Positions 7,132 through 16,361 of a stretch of 34,298 bases of DNA are shown piece after piece. How positions within the stretch are numbered: position 1 is the first letter of the stretch; the number at the start of each line of letters is the position of its first letter. The position numbers were made by a program, and so were the translations under genes. Source of the DNA: Bacillota bacterium (GTDB lineage Bacteria; Bacillota; Clostridia; Peptostreptococcales; Acidaminobacteraceae); assembly GCA_020161295.1 (NCBI GenBank), contig JAIUOA010000022.1:1-34298 (forward strand). The letters are read 5' to 3'. A model generated the notes under the pieces. That model was not told the origin of the DNA, did no database searches, and saw nothing but the letters and a program-made list of their open reading frames with translations.

Positions 7132-10100
7132 TCAAGGATTGAGAGCATCCAGTTCTTCAGCCGTGTAATTCGGGATATTTTTAATGTCTGAGGCCGGGAT
7201 GGTTGAACCATCGGCAAATAGGATTGAGTTGTCTGTTTTTATCCTCGTGCCAACTGGAAGGATAATCGTTTGTCCACTGGTTAACTCGATTGGATATGGT
7301 CTTTGAATAAAGAGTGTGCCATCCAATAACTTAACGGTAGGCTGAACGCCTATGAAATCCGTCGTCGTAGAGGAGGTTGGTGATTCAGTGGTGACGTTTG
7401 TTTCGTTATGAAGATCGCATTGGTCCACTGGCAAATCATAAATCATATCTTTGATAAAGATGTCCTTATGCTCTGCTGGGATGTACGGAACGGGTCTTTT
7501 TACAAACAATTTGCTCTGGACAAGTGTCGTAGGGCAGTATGGCGTAGCAAGTTTGCCGCTTTCTGTACATACGTCCGCCATCACGTGAACGTCATCTGTT
7601 TCGGTAGGTTCTGTACCTTTTAAGAATATCTCCGAACGAACAGTTCCTCTCGGATCAAGGGCCGAAAGTTCACTAGGGAGCTTACCTGAGATGATATCTA
7701 CAGTAACTGTGGTGATGTTTTTAGGCACATCGAAGGCACGCGACTCAAGGTCCACATGGATATCTGACATTACGGTTTTCCAGAACTGAGCAGCAATTCT
7801 CGAGCCTTGGTCAAGTGGGAAGTTATAGTCGTTACCAAACCAGACACCACCGACATAGTAGCCAGTATAGCCGATAAACCAAGCATCGATGTTGCTGGAG
7901 GTTGTTCCAGTCTTACCTGTAACTGGCATGACGTCATTTTTAGGGGATAGCTTCGCAGGTGTAGCAACACCTGATTCAACGCTGGTTTTCATCATGTCTT
8001 GAACGATGTAGGCGACATTTTCATCCACGACATAGGTTTGCTTGCTCTCGTTTTGAAGGATGATTTCGCCTTTACCATTCTTAACGGTTTTATAAGTGAT
8101 GACGTCGTTAAGGACGCCTTTATTAGCGATGGCGCCATATGCCGCTGTTAAATCTATAGGGGTAATCCCTTTGGTCATACCACCAAGCGCCACAGCAGCG
8201 ATGTTTGCATCGTTAACGGGACCTTCCGTGACTAATGTGGAAATACCGAATTTTTTAAGGTAATCGAGCGAGGTTTGAACGCCTAAATCCTGAGCGATAA
8301 GTGCCGCGGTAACGTTGATTGACCACTGGACAGATTCACGTAGTGTAACGAGGCCCCAGTGCTTAGCATAGGTGTTATAGGATTCATACCAGTTAAGTGG
8401 CCATCTGGTCGTCTTATCACCGAGAAGGTAGACTGGTCGATCGTCAGTGACAGTGGCTGCAGTATATCTTCCTGAATCGATGGCTGGTGTGAACACAGAT
8501 AGTGGCTTAATGGCAGAACCCGGTTGTCTCGGGTTGGTTGCACGGTTATAGACACGCTGTCCAACGATATTTCGGCCACCCACGATGGACTTTAGCTCAC
8601 CATTATGATAATCGATGATAACCATAGCCGACTGTGGTTGGATAACGCCTTGATCGCTGATGACATAATCACCTTTACTTACGAGAAGGTTTTGGTTGCC
8701 ATCTACGGTAAAGAAATCTGGGTAATCCACCATAAAGGCTTTATCGACGACGACGTTGCCATCGTCATCAAAGGTTTTATATTCATTAGGTATGAGGACA
8801 TCGCGTCCTTCATAGGTGTAAAGCTCGTTCAGGTTATACTTTCCACCTGCAAGCTTTTCGTTTTCGTCGCTGTTTTCATCATATGTGAAGGTTTCTCTGA
8901 CCACCACTTGGATACTGACCAATTGATCGTCCTGATAATGCGGATAGAAGTACATCCTTTTGTTCTTTAATAAAATCAGGTTGCCTTCAGCATCGAAGGA
9001 ATAATCACTGGATGGGATGACGAAGTTTTTATCGGCGTCGATGAGATTTGATTGCTTATAGACGAGTAAGCGTTTGCTCTCTTCTGAGATGATATTGCCT
9101 TCTTTATCCAGCATGACGGTAACTTTTGGGAAATTTTCATTATTGATGAGATAGCCAAGCTCGAATAAGGTGCGTTTGAGCAGGATAACCTCTTCATTAT
9201 TGCTTCCCTTTTTATAGACCTCCTGTGTGAAGGTGGAGGTATCCATGCCGGTTAACTCTCTGATTTTTCCGAGGGTCATCTGCCCCGCTACGCCATCGGC
9301 TGTGAGGCCATTATCCTTTTGGAAGGCGCGAACGGCGACTGCAGTGGATTCACCATAATAAGGGGTGAAGTTATTCTGTGCATAATGGCTTTCAAGTGTC
9401 TTTTGCATGTCGAAATCAATGGTGGATTCTATGGTCAGGCCGCCAGTGTATAAGAGATTTTTAGCTTCTGAAGCGGTATAGCCATATTGCTCCACGAGGT
9501 CTGCAACCACTTCATCCTTAACCATATCGGCAAAGAAGGAGGAAATTTCAGACTGCGCACTTTTACCTGGGTTGATGACGGTTTTAAGGTCAACTGTTTT
9601 AGCATATTCATATTCGGCATCTGTGATCTTTCCGTTTTCGTGCATCAAATAAATGGCAGTCAAGTAACGGTCTTCACAGTTCGGATTGTAAACGAGTGTA
9701 TAAAGTGGGTCAGAGTCATCAAAGACATAGTCTTCTTCGGTGACATCAATCTTTTGCTTGTTAATCATCGGCGGATAAAGGGAAGGCGATTTAACGATAC
9801 CTGCTAACAAAGCAGCTTCGATATAGTTGACTTCAGAGGCACTTTTAGAGAAATATGCTTGCGCGGCGGCTTCAACGCCATTTGAGTTTGCGCCGAGGTA
9901 GACGAGATTTAAGTAGCCCTCGATAATCAGTTCTTTACTGAGGTACTTTTCAAGCTCAATGGCATAATAGGCTTCTTTAACCTTACGGTCAAGGGCACGC
10001 ACACTTTTAATTTCATAAAGGTAGATGTTTCTTGCCAGCTGTTGGGTGATGGTACTGGTACCACCAAGGCGTTTACCAGTGGTCAACGTGTCTTTTACGG

Positions 10101-10509
10101 CACCAAATAAACGGATGAAGTTAAAACCATTATGCTCAAAGAAGGTCTTATCTTCCACAGCGACGAAAGCATTGATCAGGTCCTGGCTCATGTCGTCATA
10201 TTTAATGACGGTTCTTAGACCATCACTGTGTATTTGCTCAAGCACGCGACCTTCTGCATCGACGATAACTGAGTTTTCAGTAAGCGCAGCTGCGATTTGA
10301 TCGGGATCGATAGGTTCGATGTCTTTAAGGGCTACCATGATGTAAAGATAGACGACTGCTGCGCCTATAATACTTAGGATGATACCGCCGATTAAAAGGA
10401 CTTTGAGTATGTTACCCAATGATTTTTTGGGTTTCTTTTGTTTATTTTGTGTCGATTTACCTGATCCCGTTTTATTATGTCCGGGAGCGGCCTTTTTTGT
10501 ACTTTCCAT
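7132..10509 (-). CDS. bifunctional class A penicillin-binding protein with a large insertion
   Basis: A 1125-residue membrane-anchored enzyme that polymerises and cross-links peptidoglycan. Residues 1-30 are Lys-rich and cytoplasmic, and a membrane segment lies at about 34-58. The glycosyltransferase domain (GT51) runs from about 80 to 260, with the catalytic Glu119 in AVEDKTFFEHNG and the GGTSTITQQLARN motif. The transpeptidase has SAIK with Ser665, SIN at 730-732 and KTGTT at 866-870. Between the first transpeptidase strand (TIDFDMQ, about 363-369) and its continuation (QSAMVIIDYHNGELKSIVGG, from 626) lie about 250 residues instead of the usual few dozen. This insert carries a peptidoglycan-binding-domain motif at 387-416 and a second half-motif at 432-454, then DxxGN-type short repeats. 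The C-terminal tail has a Ser/Thr-rich linker (1037-1050). AGGAGG precedes the start. Monocistronic. Confidence 0.93.
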   Translation of the reverse strand: MESTKKAAPGHNKTGSGKSTQNKQKKPKKSLGNILKVLLIGGIILSIIGAAVVYLYIMVALKDIEPIDPDQIAAALTENSVIVDAEGRVLEQIHSDGLRTVIKYDDMSQDLINAFVAVEDKTFFEHNGFNFIRLFGAVKDTLTTGKRLGGTSTITQQLARNIYLYEIKSVRALDRKVKEAYYAIELEKYLSKELIIEGYLNLVYLGANSNGVEAAAQAYFSKSASEVNYIEAALLAGIVKSPSLYPPMINKQKIDVTEEDYVFDDSDPLYTLVYNPNCEDRYLTAIYLMHENGKITDAEYEYAKTVDLKTVINPGKSAQSEISSFFADMVKDEVVADLVEQYGYTASEAKNLLYTGGLTIESTIDFDMQKTLESHYAQNNFTPYYGESTAVAVRAFQKDNGLTADGVAGQMTLGKIRELTGMDTSTFTQEVYKKGSNNEEVILLKRTLFELGYLINNENFPKVTVMLDKEGNIISEESKRLLVYKQSNLIDADKNFVIPSSDYSFDAEGNLILLKNKRMYFYPHYQDDQLVSIQVVVRETFTYDENSDENEKLAGGKYNLNELYTYEGRDVLIPNEYKTFDDDGNVVVDKAFMVDYPDFFTVDGNQNLLVSKGDYVISDQGVIQPQSAMVIIDYHNGELKSIVGGRNIVGQRVYNRATNPRQPGSAIKPLSVFTPAIDSGRYTAATVTDDRPVYLLGDKTTRWPLNWYESYNTYAKHWGLVTLRESVQWSINVTAALIAQDLGVQTSLDYLKKFGISTLVTEGPVNDANIAAVALGGMTKGITPIDLTAAYGAIANKGVLNDVITYKTVKNGKGEIILQNESKQTYVVDENVAYIVQDMMKTSVESGVATPAKLSPKNDVMPVTGKTGTTSSNIDAWFIGYTGYYVGGVWFGNDYNFPLDQGSRIAAQFWKTVMSDIHVDLESRAFDVPKNITTVTVDIISGKLPSELSALDPRGTVRSEIFLKGTEPTETDDVHVMADVCTESGKLATPYCPTTLVQSKLFVKRPVPYIPAEHKDIFIKDMIYDLPVDQCDLHNETNVTTESPTSSTTTDFIGVQPTVKLLDGTLFIQRPYPIELTSGQTIILPVGTRIKTDNSILFADGSTIPASDIKNIPNYTAEELDALNP

Positions 10510-10562
10510 TAATGACCTCCTGATGAGATGGCTGCAACTACTGTCGCAAAATCCTACACCGT

Positions 10563-10568
10563 ATTATA
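10563..10568 (-). promoter_or_regulatory. -10 element of the penicillin-binding protein gene promoter
   Basis: A perfect TATAAT on the minus strand, about 54 bases before the ATG. No convincing -35 was found at the right distance. Confidence 0.5.
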
Positions 10569-10668
10569 ACACAATTGCTGATTTGAAGGGCATATTATCC
10601 TTTTTTATAATTAATTTTTAATATTTAAGGCTCCCAATTTCTGGTTATGAAAAAGGCACGCAATGGTG

Positions 10669-10674
10669 TATAAT
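10669..10674 (+). promoter_or_regulatory. -10 element of the hflX operon promoter
   Basis: A perfect TATAAT 32 bases before the hflX ATG. The -35 region is weak. The divergent gene has its own -10 about 100 bases away. Confidence 0.5.
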
Positions 10675-10706
10675 GACTATAAAAATGAATCATAATGGAG
10701 TAAAAA

Positions 10707-11987
10707 ATGGAAGAGAATAGCGTCTTAATACAGCGTGCAATTTTAGTAGGGATGTTTCAAGGTCTTAGAGACGAGTTTAGCGTGGAAGAATCCATGAACG
10801 AGCTTGCAGAACTGACTTTGGCTGCTGAAGCTGAGGTCGCTGGCATGATCATACAGAATAAAGCGAAAATCGAAGTTGCCACCTATATTGGCACAGGGAA
10901 GGTGGATGAGGTCCGTTTAGCGGTAGAGGCCAATGATGCCAATATCGTCATTTTCAATGATGAGCTTTCAGGTGCACAAATGCGTAATCTCGAAGCGTTG
11001 ATCGGTGTGACGGTCATCGACCGTACCGCACTGATCTTAGATATTTTTGCCATTAGGGCGCAAACGAAAATCGCCAAGCTCCAGGTGGAGCTGGCACAAT
11101 TAAAATACCGTTTGCCAAGGCTGATCGGTATGAACGGGAACCTGTCTCGGACAGGCGGAGGGATTGGCACCAGAGGACCTGGTGAACAAAAGCTGGAGCT
11201 TGACCGTCGCCGTATTCAAGAACGAATCGACGAAATTCGTAGACAGATCGCGGAAGCGGATAAAAACCGAATTATACAGCGAAAGCTAAGAGAAAAAAAT
11301 GATGTGCCTGTGGTTGCTTTAGTCGGCTATACCAATGCAGGTAAGTCCTCTGTTATGAACTGTATGATCGGACTCTCAAAGGAACCGGATCTGGAGCGAC
11401 AAGTGTTTGAGAAGGACATGTTGTTTGCTACCTTAGATACCTATAACAGAAGAATCGTTTTAGAGGACAAGAAGGCGTTTATCCTCACGGATACCGTAGG
11501 TTTCGTTTCGAAATTACCGCATACCTTAGTAAGCGCATTTAAAGCGACACTGGAGGAGGCACTTAGTGCCGACTTATTGCTTCATGTGGTGGATGCTTCG
11601 AATCCAAATTATCTGATGCAGATGGAGGTGACCCATCGCGTATTAAAAGAGCTCAAGGCAGACCACATTCCGATGATGACCCTATTTAACAAGATTGATT
11701 TAGGACATTCGGTAGTGGCGGGTGACACGGAGTCGTTATTGATCTCTGCAAAGACAAAAGAGAACATCGATGTACTAATGGAAGCCATTAAGTCAAAATT
11801 GTTCGATGATCATATTTTAGCCAATTTTCTTGTGCCCTACACTGATGGTAGAACGGCGTCCTATCTCTGTGAGACGTATCAGGTAAAGTCACTTGAGTAT
11901 TTGGAGAATGGCACCGCCATTACCGCGGAGGTTTCCATAGCGGATTACAACCGGTATAGTTACTATCTAAAACTTGACGAGGCCTGA
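10707..11987 (+). CDS. hflX: ribosome-associated GTPase HflX
   Basis: A 426-residue GTPase that binds the large ribosomal subunit and in other bacteria rescues stalled or hibernating ribosomes. The N-terminal HflX domain covers about 1-195, including the glycine-rich loop near 149-160. G-domain motifs are GYTNAGKS at 207-214, DTVG at 262-265, NKID at 328-331 and an SAK G5 motif. Length is normal for the family. GGAG lies 7 bases before the ATG. The stop codon overlaps the start of yigZ by one base (TGATG), so the two are co-translated. Confidence 0.95.
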   Translation: MEENSVLIQRAILVGMFQGLRDEFSVEESMNELAELTLAAEAEVAGMIIQNKAKIEVATYIGTGKVDEVRLAVEANDANIVIFNDELSGAQMRNLEALIGVTVIDRTALILDIFAIRAQTKIAKLQVELAQLKYRLPRLIGMNGNLSRTGGGIGTRGPGEQKLELDRRRIQERIDEIRRQIAEADKNRIIQRKLREKNDVPVVALVGYTNAGKSSVMNCMIGLSKEPDLERQVFEKDMLFATLDTYNRRIVLEDKKAFILTDTVGFVSKLPHTLVSAFKATLEEALSADLLLHVVDASNPNYLMQMEVTHRVLKELKADHIPMMTLFNKIDLGHSVVAGDTESLLISAKTKENIDVLMEAIKSKLFDDHILANFLVPYTDGRTASYLCETYQVKSLEYLENGTAITAEVSIADYNRYSYYLKLDEA

Positions 11988-12658
11988 TGATGAAGGATTA
12001 TAAAACGGTCTGGACAGAAGGAGAAGCGGTCCTCGAGATTGAAAAATCAAAGTTTATCGCACATGTATTGCCCATCAAAAATGAGGCGGAAGCCCTGATG
12101 TTTATCGAGCGTATTAAGAAGATGCATTGGGATGCTACCCATAATGTTCCTGTGTATGTGTTGGGTGCCAATTATCAAGTTCAGAGGTACTCCGATGATG
12201 GAGAGCCTTCTGGTACAGCGGGTATTCCTGTTTTAGAGATGATTAAACACGAAGGGATTACAGATATCTGCGTCGTCATCACGCGATATTTCGGTGGTAT
12301 AAAGCTCGGAACAGGAGGACTGGTTCGCGCTTACACACAGTCGGCTAAGGAAGGGCTTCATGCAGCTCAAATCGTCGAGAAGCGGGTTGCGAACCATTTC
12401 GAGCTAACGGTAGCCTATCATTTACATGGTAAAGTGCAGAATGCTCTCCTGAACATGGATTCGGTAATCCTCCATAAAACCGACTTCGCCGAAGCGGTAA
12501 CCTTAGACCTATATTCATCACCGACCATCACAGAGACGCTACATGCAAATTTAGTGGATTTAACATCGAACCAAATGGTTATAAATCACTTAGAAGATGT
12601 TTATATTACCCTGCTAGAGAATAAAATTCTGCAAATCGATGAAGAGAAAGGAGCATAA
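11987..12658 (+). CDS. yigZ: YigZ/IMPACT family protein
   Basis: A 223-residue protein of the UPF0029/IMPACT family, known in eukaryotes as a regulator of translation through GCN1; its bacterial function is not settled. The conserved block RYFGGIKLGTGGLVRAY (near 99-115) and DDGEPSGTAGIPVL (near 70-83) are clear. The C-terminal ferredoxin-like half of bacterial members is present. Two ATG codons stand in tandem at the start; a GAGG 4 or 7 bases upstream allows either. It sits directly after hflX, and pairing with another translation-linked gene is suggestive. Confidence 0.92.
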   Translation: MMKDYKTVWTEGEAVLEIEKSKFIAHVLPIKNEAEALMFIERIKKMHWDATHNVPVYVLGANYQVQRYSDDGEPSGTAGIPVLEMIKHEGITDICVVITRYFGGIKLGTGGLVRAYTQSAKEGLHAAQIVEKRVANHFELTVAYHLHGKVQNALLNMDSVILHKTDFAEAVTLDLYSSPTITETLHANLVDLTSNQMVINHLEDVYITLLENKILQIDEEKGA

Positions 12659-12660
12659 TC

Positions 12661-13053
12661 ATGGATGAACTCATTAAATCAATGTTAAGCAAAAAAGCAT
12701 GGGCGGTGGTCGGTGCCACTGATAATCCTGAAAAGTTCGGTAATAAAATCTATAAGAAGCTTAAGCGATTCGGATATGAAGTATATGCGGTCAACCCAAT
12801 GTACCAGACGGTAGATGGCGATGTTTGCTACCCTAATCTAGCAGAGGTACCTGTGAAAGTGGACTGCGTGGATGTGGTGGTCGCACCTGATCGTGCCAAC
12901 GATGCGTTAAGCGATGTCATCTCCTTAGGAATCGAGAACATCTGGTTTCAGCCAGGCACGTTCACACCCGATATCATCGACCGAGCTGAAACAGCAGGCG
13001 TGAAAACGGTTTACCTCAATTGTGTCTTAGTTGAGCTCGATCGCCATAAATAA
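12661..13053 (+). CDS. CoA-binding domain protein (CoA_binding_2, YccU-like)
   Basis: A 130-residue single-domain Rossmann-fold protein. The start region VVGATDNPEKFGNKIYKKLKR has the nucleotide-loop pattern, and the NPMYQTVDG and WFQPG stretches are characteristic. The family binds CoA in crystal structures but no reaction is established. It begins 2 bases after the yigZ stop; the ribosome site AAGGAG lies in the end of yigZ. Confidence 0.88.
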   Translation: MDELIKSMLSKKAWAVVGATDNPEKFGNKIYKKLKRFGYEVYAVNPMYQTVDGDVCYPNLAEVPVKVDCVDVVVAPDRANDALSDVISLGIENIWFQPGTFTPDIIDRAETAGVKTVYLNCVLVELDRHK

Positions 13054-13078
13054 CGACTAAATAAAGAGGAAGGATTAG

Positions 13079-13825
13079 ATGATGATTAAATCAACCGAAG
13101 AAAAAATCGAACTAACGGTGGAATGGATTAGGGAGCAAGTGGCAGTTTCCCATACAAAGGGAATTCTCGTAGGGCTTTCAGGTGGGATTGATTCAGCTTT
13201 GGTGGCTTGTCTCATAAAAAAAGCGTTTCCTGAGAATTCACTGGGTGTCATTTTACCCTGCAAAAGTAATCCAAAGGACGCTCAAGACGCCATCGCACTT
13301 GCAGAAGCTATCGGCATCAGTTATGTCACCATCGACCTATCTGAGGAACACGACATGTTGCTGGGAAAAATTCAAAGACGTTTAGAAGGGTTTAATGTAG
13401 TGAGTGAACGTCTTGCGGATGCAAACTTAAGAGCACGTCTACGTATGAGCACTTTATATGGTATCGGCAATTCACTGGGCTATTTAGTAGCGGGAACCGA
13501 TAACGCAGCAGAGGTACTTACGGGATACTTTACCAAATATGGCGACGGTGGCGTAGACATTATACCGATCGGCAACCTTTTAAAGAGAGAAGTATTTGAG
13601 TGGGCAGCAAAGCTTGGTGTTCCTCAGCAAATTCTCGACCGTAAGCCGTCAGCAGGGTTATGGGAAGGTCAGACCGATGAAGCGGAAATGGGTACCACAT
13701 ATGACCATATCGACAATTATATTTTAGGGATAGAAATCCCGGAGAATGATAAAAAAATCATCGAGCGCATGCATGAAAACACAGCCCATAAGCGAAGAAT
13801 GCCACCTATTCCACCAAAATTCTAG
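13079..13825 (+). CDS. nadE: NAD+ synthase, ammonia-dependent
   Basis: A 248-residue enzyme that amidates nicotinic acid adenine dinucleotide to NAD+ with ATP. The PP-loop SGGIDSA is at 34-40. AGTDNAAEVLTGYFTKYGDG and the PSAGLWEGQTDEAEMG substrate loop are typical. There is no nitrilase-type glutaminase domain, so ammonia is the expected nitrogen donor. Ribosome site GAGGAAGG lies before tandem ATG codons. It follows the CoA-binding gene by 25 bases and is probably in the same operon. Confidence 0.95.
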   Translation: MMIKSTEEKIELTVEWIREQVAVSHTKGILVGLSGGIDSALVACLIKKAFPENSLGVILPCKSNPKDAQDAIALAEAIGISYVTIDLSEEHDMLLGKIQRRLEGFNVVSERLADANLRARLRMSTLYGIGNSLGYLVAGTDNAAEVLTGYFTKYGDGGVDIIPIGNLLKREVFEWAAKLGVPQQILDRKPSAGLWEGQTDEAEMGTTYDHIDNYILGIEIPENDKKIIERMHENTAHKRRMPPIPPKF

Positions 13826-13842
13826 CACCGGTCAAGGAACTG

Positions 13843-13851
13843 TGCTATAAT
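13843..13851 (+). promoter_or_regulatory. extended -10 promoter of yebC
   Basis: TGCTATAAT: a perfect -10 at 13846-13851 with the upstream TGn extension. No good -35 is visible, as is usual for extended -10 promoters. It lies about 44 bases before the yebC start. Confidence 0.6.
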
Positions 13852-13894
13852 AGTCATGCATTATTTTCAAGTCGGCTAGAACAGGAGAAATCAC

Positions 13895-14611
13895 GTGGGT
13901 AGAATAGGAACCATCATCAACCGCAAAGGAAAGCAAGACGCTAAAAAAGCAAAAGAGTTTACAAAACTGGCACGCTATATCATGGTAGCGGCTAGAGAAG
14001 GTGGCGCTGATCCTGCATATAATGCAGCGCTTATGAGTGCTATAGAAAAAGCAAAAGCAGCAAACATGCCAAATGACAATATAGACAGAGCTGTAAAAAA
14101 AGGTGCAGGAGAAACAGATGGCGCCGTATTTACCGAACTGACCTATGAGGGTTACGGTCCAGGTGGTGTGGCAGTACTCGTAGAGTGCCTCACCGATAAC
14201 ACGAATCGCACGGCAGCCAACGTTAGAAGTTACTATTCAAAGGGAAAAGGCAATCTCGGTACCAATGGCTGTGTCAGCTTCATGTTCGATCGTAAAGGTG
14301 TCCTGATCGTGGATAAGAAGGATGGCATGGACGACGAAGAGATGGAAATGCTCATCATAGAGGCAGGTGCGGAGGATATTTCCATCGAGCCTGAGTATTA
14401 TGAAATCATCACGAGTATTTCTGATTTTGCAGGTGTAAGAGACGCATTATCTGCGCAAGGCTATGAATTTAGCATGGCAGAGCTTAGATATTTACCACAA
14501 ACCATGACGAAGCTCACAGATGATGAAGACATCAAGTATATGCAAAAACTCATCGATCTTCTCGAAGATGACGATGACGTTCAAAACGTATACCATAACT
14601 GGGAAGAATAA
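13895..14611 (+). CDS. yebC: YebC/PmpR family (TACO1-like) DNA-binding or translation factor
   Basis: A 238-residue member of the YebC family. Recent work links such proteins to relief of ribosome stalling; older work describes them as transcription regulators. The N-terminal region [37 protein letters not shown] near 64-79 and [10 protein letters not shown] near 90-99 are all present, and the length is normal. It starts at GTG with AGGAG upstream. It has its own promoter and ends in a strong terminator, so it is probably monocistronic. Confidence 0.93.
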   Translation: MGRIGTIINRKGKQDAKKAKEFTKLARYIMVAAREGGADPAYNAALMSAIEKAKAANMPNDNIDRAVKKGAGETDGAVFTELTYEGYGPGGVAVLVECLTDNTNRTAANVRSYYSKGKGNLGTNGCVSFMFDRKGVLIVDKKDGMDDEEMEMLIIEAGAEDISIEPEYYEIITSISDFAGVRDALSAQGYEFSMAELRYLPQTMTKLTDDEDIKYMQKLIDLLEDDDDVQNVYHNWEE

Positions 14612-14616
14612 TTAAA

Positions 14617-14658
14617 AAGGAGTTGTCAACACGGATTTAACCGGGTTGACAACTCCTT
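14617..14658. terminator. bidirectional terminator between yebC and the stalk-domain gene
   Basis: AAGGAGTTGTCAAC (14617-14630) pairs perfectly with GTTGACAACTCCTT (14645-14658), with an inner CGG/CCG stem. The T tract is strongest on the minus strand, where it would end the convergent gene. Confidence 0.88.
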
Positions 14659-14673
14659 ATTGCTGTCTTTAGA

Positions 14674-15342
14674 TTAAGGTAGGACGATGGCGATGGTGTT
14701 ACCAGGGACTTTCGAATCGCCATAAATGGCTGTAATGCTGATGTAATACTTTTTACCACTGACAAACGCGCCGTTTAAGTCGCCACCATTATATGAACTG
14801 CCTGGTGTGATGGTATAGGTGGTTGTAGCGGCGTTAGTGATAAAGGCTGCGTAGCCATCATCAGGATAAACCGGGGTAGAATCCGAAAGGGAAGCCACCA
14901 CTTTATAACCTGAGAATTTACTGGAGATGATTTTATCCCATGAAACGATTATTTTGCCACTGACCACCTCTGCACGGACTACAGGTGTAGGCATCGTGGA
15001 AGGTGTTACAGGATTTTTATCGATATCATCATTATAAGGGATACCCAAATTAGAATCATCAGTGAATAAATCCACTGTCTTCGTTTCCGGATTCCAATCC
15101 ACGACGACACCAAGCGCTTCTCCCAGCGCCCTTACAGGGAGGTAAGTTCGGCCATCGTAAATGATGGGGCGCAGGACGCTGCCATCCTCATCTTTCGGCG
15201 TGAACACTTCGCCGTCAATTTTAATCTTAAGCTCATAATTAAATGCGGCGATAATCTTCTGGATAGTTTCTGTGCCAGCAGATACCTGATACATAACCGC
15301 AAGCATTAAAATCAAAATGATACTCAATAGTTTCTTAGCCAT
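14674..15342 (-). CDS. secreted protein with copper-amine-oxidase-type stalk domain and Fn3-like domain
   Basis: A 222-residue exported protein. Residues 1-22 form a clear signal peptide (MAKKLLSIILILMLAVMYQV) ending near SAG. Residues about 38-95 match the stalk domain first named from copper amine oxidase N termini, with the signature GRTYLPVRALGEALG and WNPETKTV; in Gram-positive bacteria this domain occurs in cell-surface proteins. Residues about 115-222 are beta-rich with an IIVSWDKI start and YYISITAI end, like a fibronectin type III domain. The start was set at 15342 because GAGGAGG lies just upstream of that ATG; the in-frame ATG seven codons earlier has no ribosome site. Role: probably cell-surface; no enzymatic motif. 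Confidence 0.8.
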   Translation of the reverse strand: MAKKLLSIILILMLAVMYQVSAGTETIQKIIAAFNYELKIKIDGEVFTPKDEDGSVLRPIIYDGRTYLPVRALGEALGVVVDWNPETKTVDLFTDDSNLGIPYNDDIDKNPVTPSTMPTPVVRAEVVSGKIIVSWDKIISSKFSGYKVVASLSDSTPVYPDDGYAAFITNAATTTYTITPGSSYNGGDLNGAFVSGKKYYISITAIYGDSKVPGNTIAIVLP

Positions 15343-15388
15343 ACAAACCTCCTCGTGAATCAATAAATAGTCGGCACGAACTTTCGTG

Positions 15389-15397
15389 TGCTATAAT
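15389..15397 (+). promoter_or_regulatory. extended -10 promoter of the polysaccharide deacetylase gene
   Basis: TGCTATAAT at 15389-15397, identical to the extended -10 in front of yebC. It lies 31 bases before the ATG at 15428 and overlaps the alternative upstream ATG (15386), which argues that translation starts at 15428. Confidence 0.6.
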
Positions 15398-15427
15398 GGT
15401 AGAAGCATATTATTTAAGGTGGACATA

Positions 15428-16357
15428 ATGAACAGAATGAATCGACAAACCATTAAAATCATTATCTCGCTCATCGCGATCATGGCGATTTCTACGGGAT
15501 TTAAAGCGCTCCAAATCAACTTGGATCAAAAGGTACAGCTCGAAGACTATGGCTCCGTCATCGAAGCGCAAAATGAACAATTAAAGGCGCTTGAAAGTGC
15601 ACAGGAGAAAATCGCTGAAAAGGATGCGCAGATAGAGGCACTTGAAGCCAGCGTCGACGAACTGAGACAGGATATACTGGACCTCACGGCTCAGTATGAA
15701 GTGCTAAAACATCAAAACGAAGCGCTGACGGACAAGGTTGTTTATTTGACGTTTGATGATGGACCGTCAAATGAGGTCACCGAGCAGATTTTAGAGATAT
15801 TGAAGCAGTACGGTGTGAAGGCGACCTTTTTTGTTCAAGGTAGGAATGTCGAAAAGTATCCTGAAATGCTGAAGAAAATCCATGAAGCTGGACATGTCAT
15901 CGGCAATCATTCCTATTCACATAACTACACCTACATATACGCCAGCGAAGACCAATTTTGGAAAGATTTTAACAGATGCCAAGAGGCCGTCTTCAAAGTG
16001 ACTGGAGAAAATCCCACGATATTTAGGTTTCCAGGTGGCTCAGCCTCAGCCGGAAACACAAATGGGGAAGGATTTATCTTAAGCTTAGGCAAATCACTTA
16101 TCGAACAAGGCTATCAATACTTTGATTGGAATATCGATACGGGTGATGCCGCGGGCGGATATGCAACCTCAGGCGTGATTAAGGCAAATGCCATCGCTCA
16201 AATTGCGAAAAAGAAAAATGCCATCGTACTGATGCACGATACTGACGCGAAAAAATCAACCGTGGAAGCGCTCCCAGAAATAATCGAGCACTATTTGTCC
16301 ATGGGCTATCGCTTTGACGTCCTGACCACCAATGGCTACACCTCACAATTTCGCTAA
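15428..16357 (+). CDS. membrane-anchored polysaccharide (peptidoglycan) deacetylase with coiled coil
   Basis: A 309-residue protein. A membrane anchor or uncleaved signal lies at about residues 9-24, a coiled coil runs from about 36 to 102 with Leu/Ala heptads, and a NodB-type deacetylase domain fills the rest. The metal and catalytic motif TFDDGPS is at 108-114, HSYSH at 161-165 and RFPGG at 200-204, with a C-terminal IVLMHD motif. It should act outside the membrane on N-acetyl groups of peptidoglycan or another glycan. AAGGTGG precedes the ATG at 15428. It is transcribed away from the stalk-domain gene and converges, with only 4 bases between stops, on the gene at 16362. Confidence 0.9.
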   Translation: MNRMNRQTIKIIISLIAIMAISTGFKALQINLDQKVQLEDYGSVIEAQNEQLKALESAQEKIAEKDAQIEALEASVDELRQDILDLTAQYEVLKHQNEALTDKVVYLTFDDGPSNEVTEQILEILKQYGVKATFFVQGRNVEKYPEMLKKIHEAGHVIGNHSYSHNYTYIYASEDQFWKDFNRCQEAVFKVTGENPTIFRFPGGSASAGNTNGEGFILSLGKSLIEQGYQYFDWNIDTGDAAGGYATSGVIKANAIAQIAKKKNAIVLMHDTDAKKSTVEALPEIIEHYLSMGYRFDVLTTNGYTSQFR

Positions 16358-16361
16358 TGCA

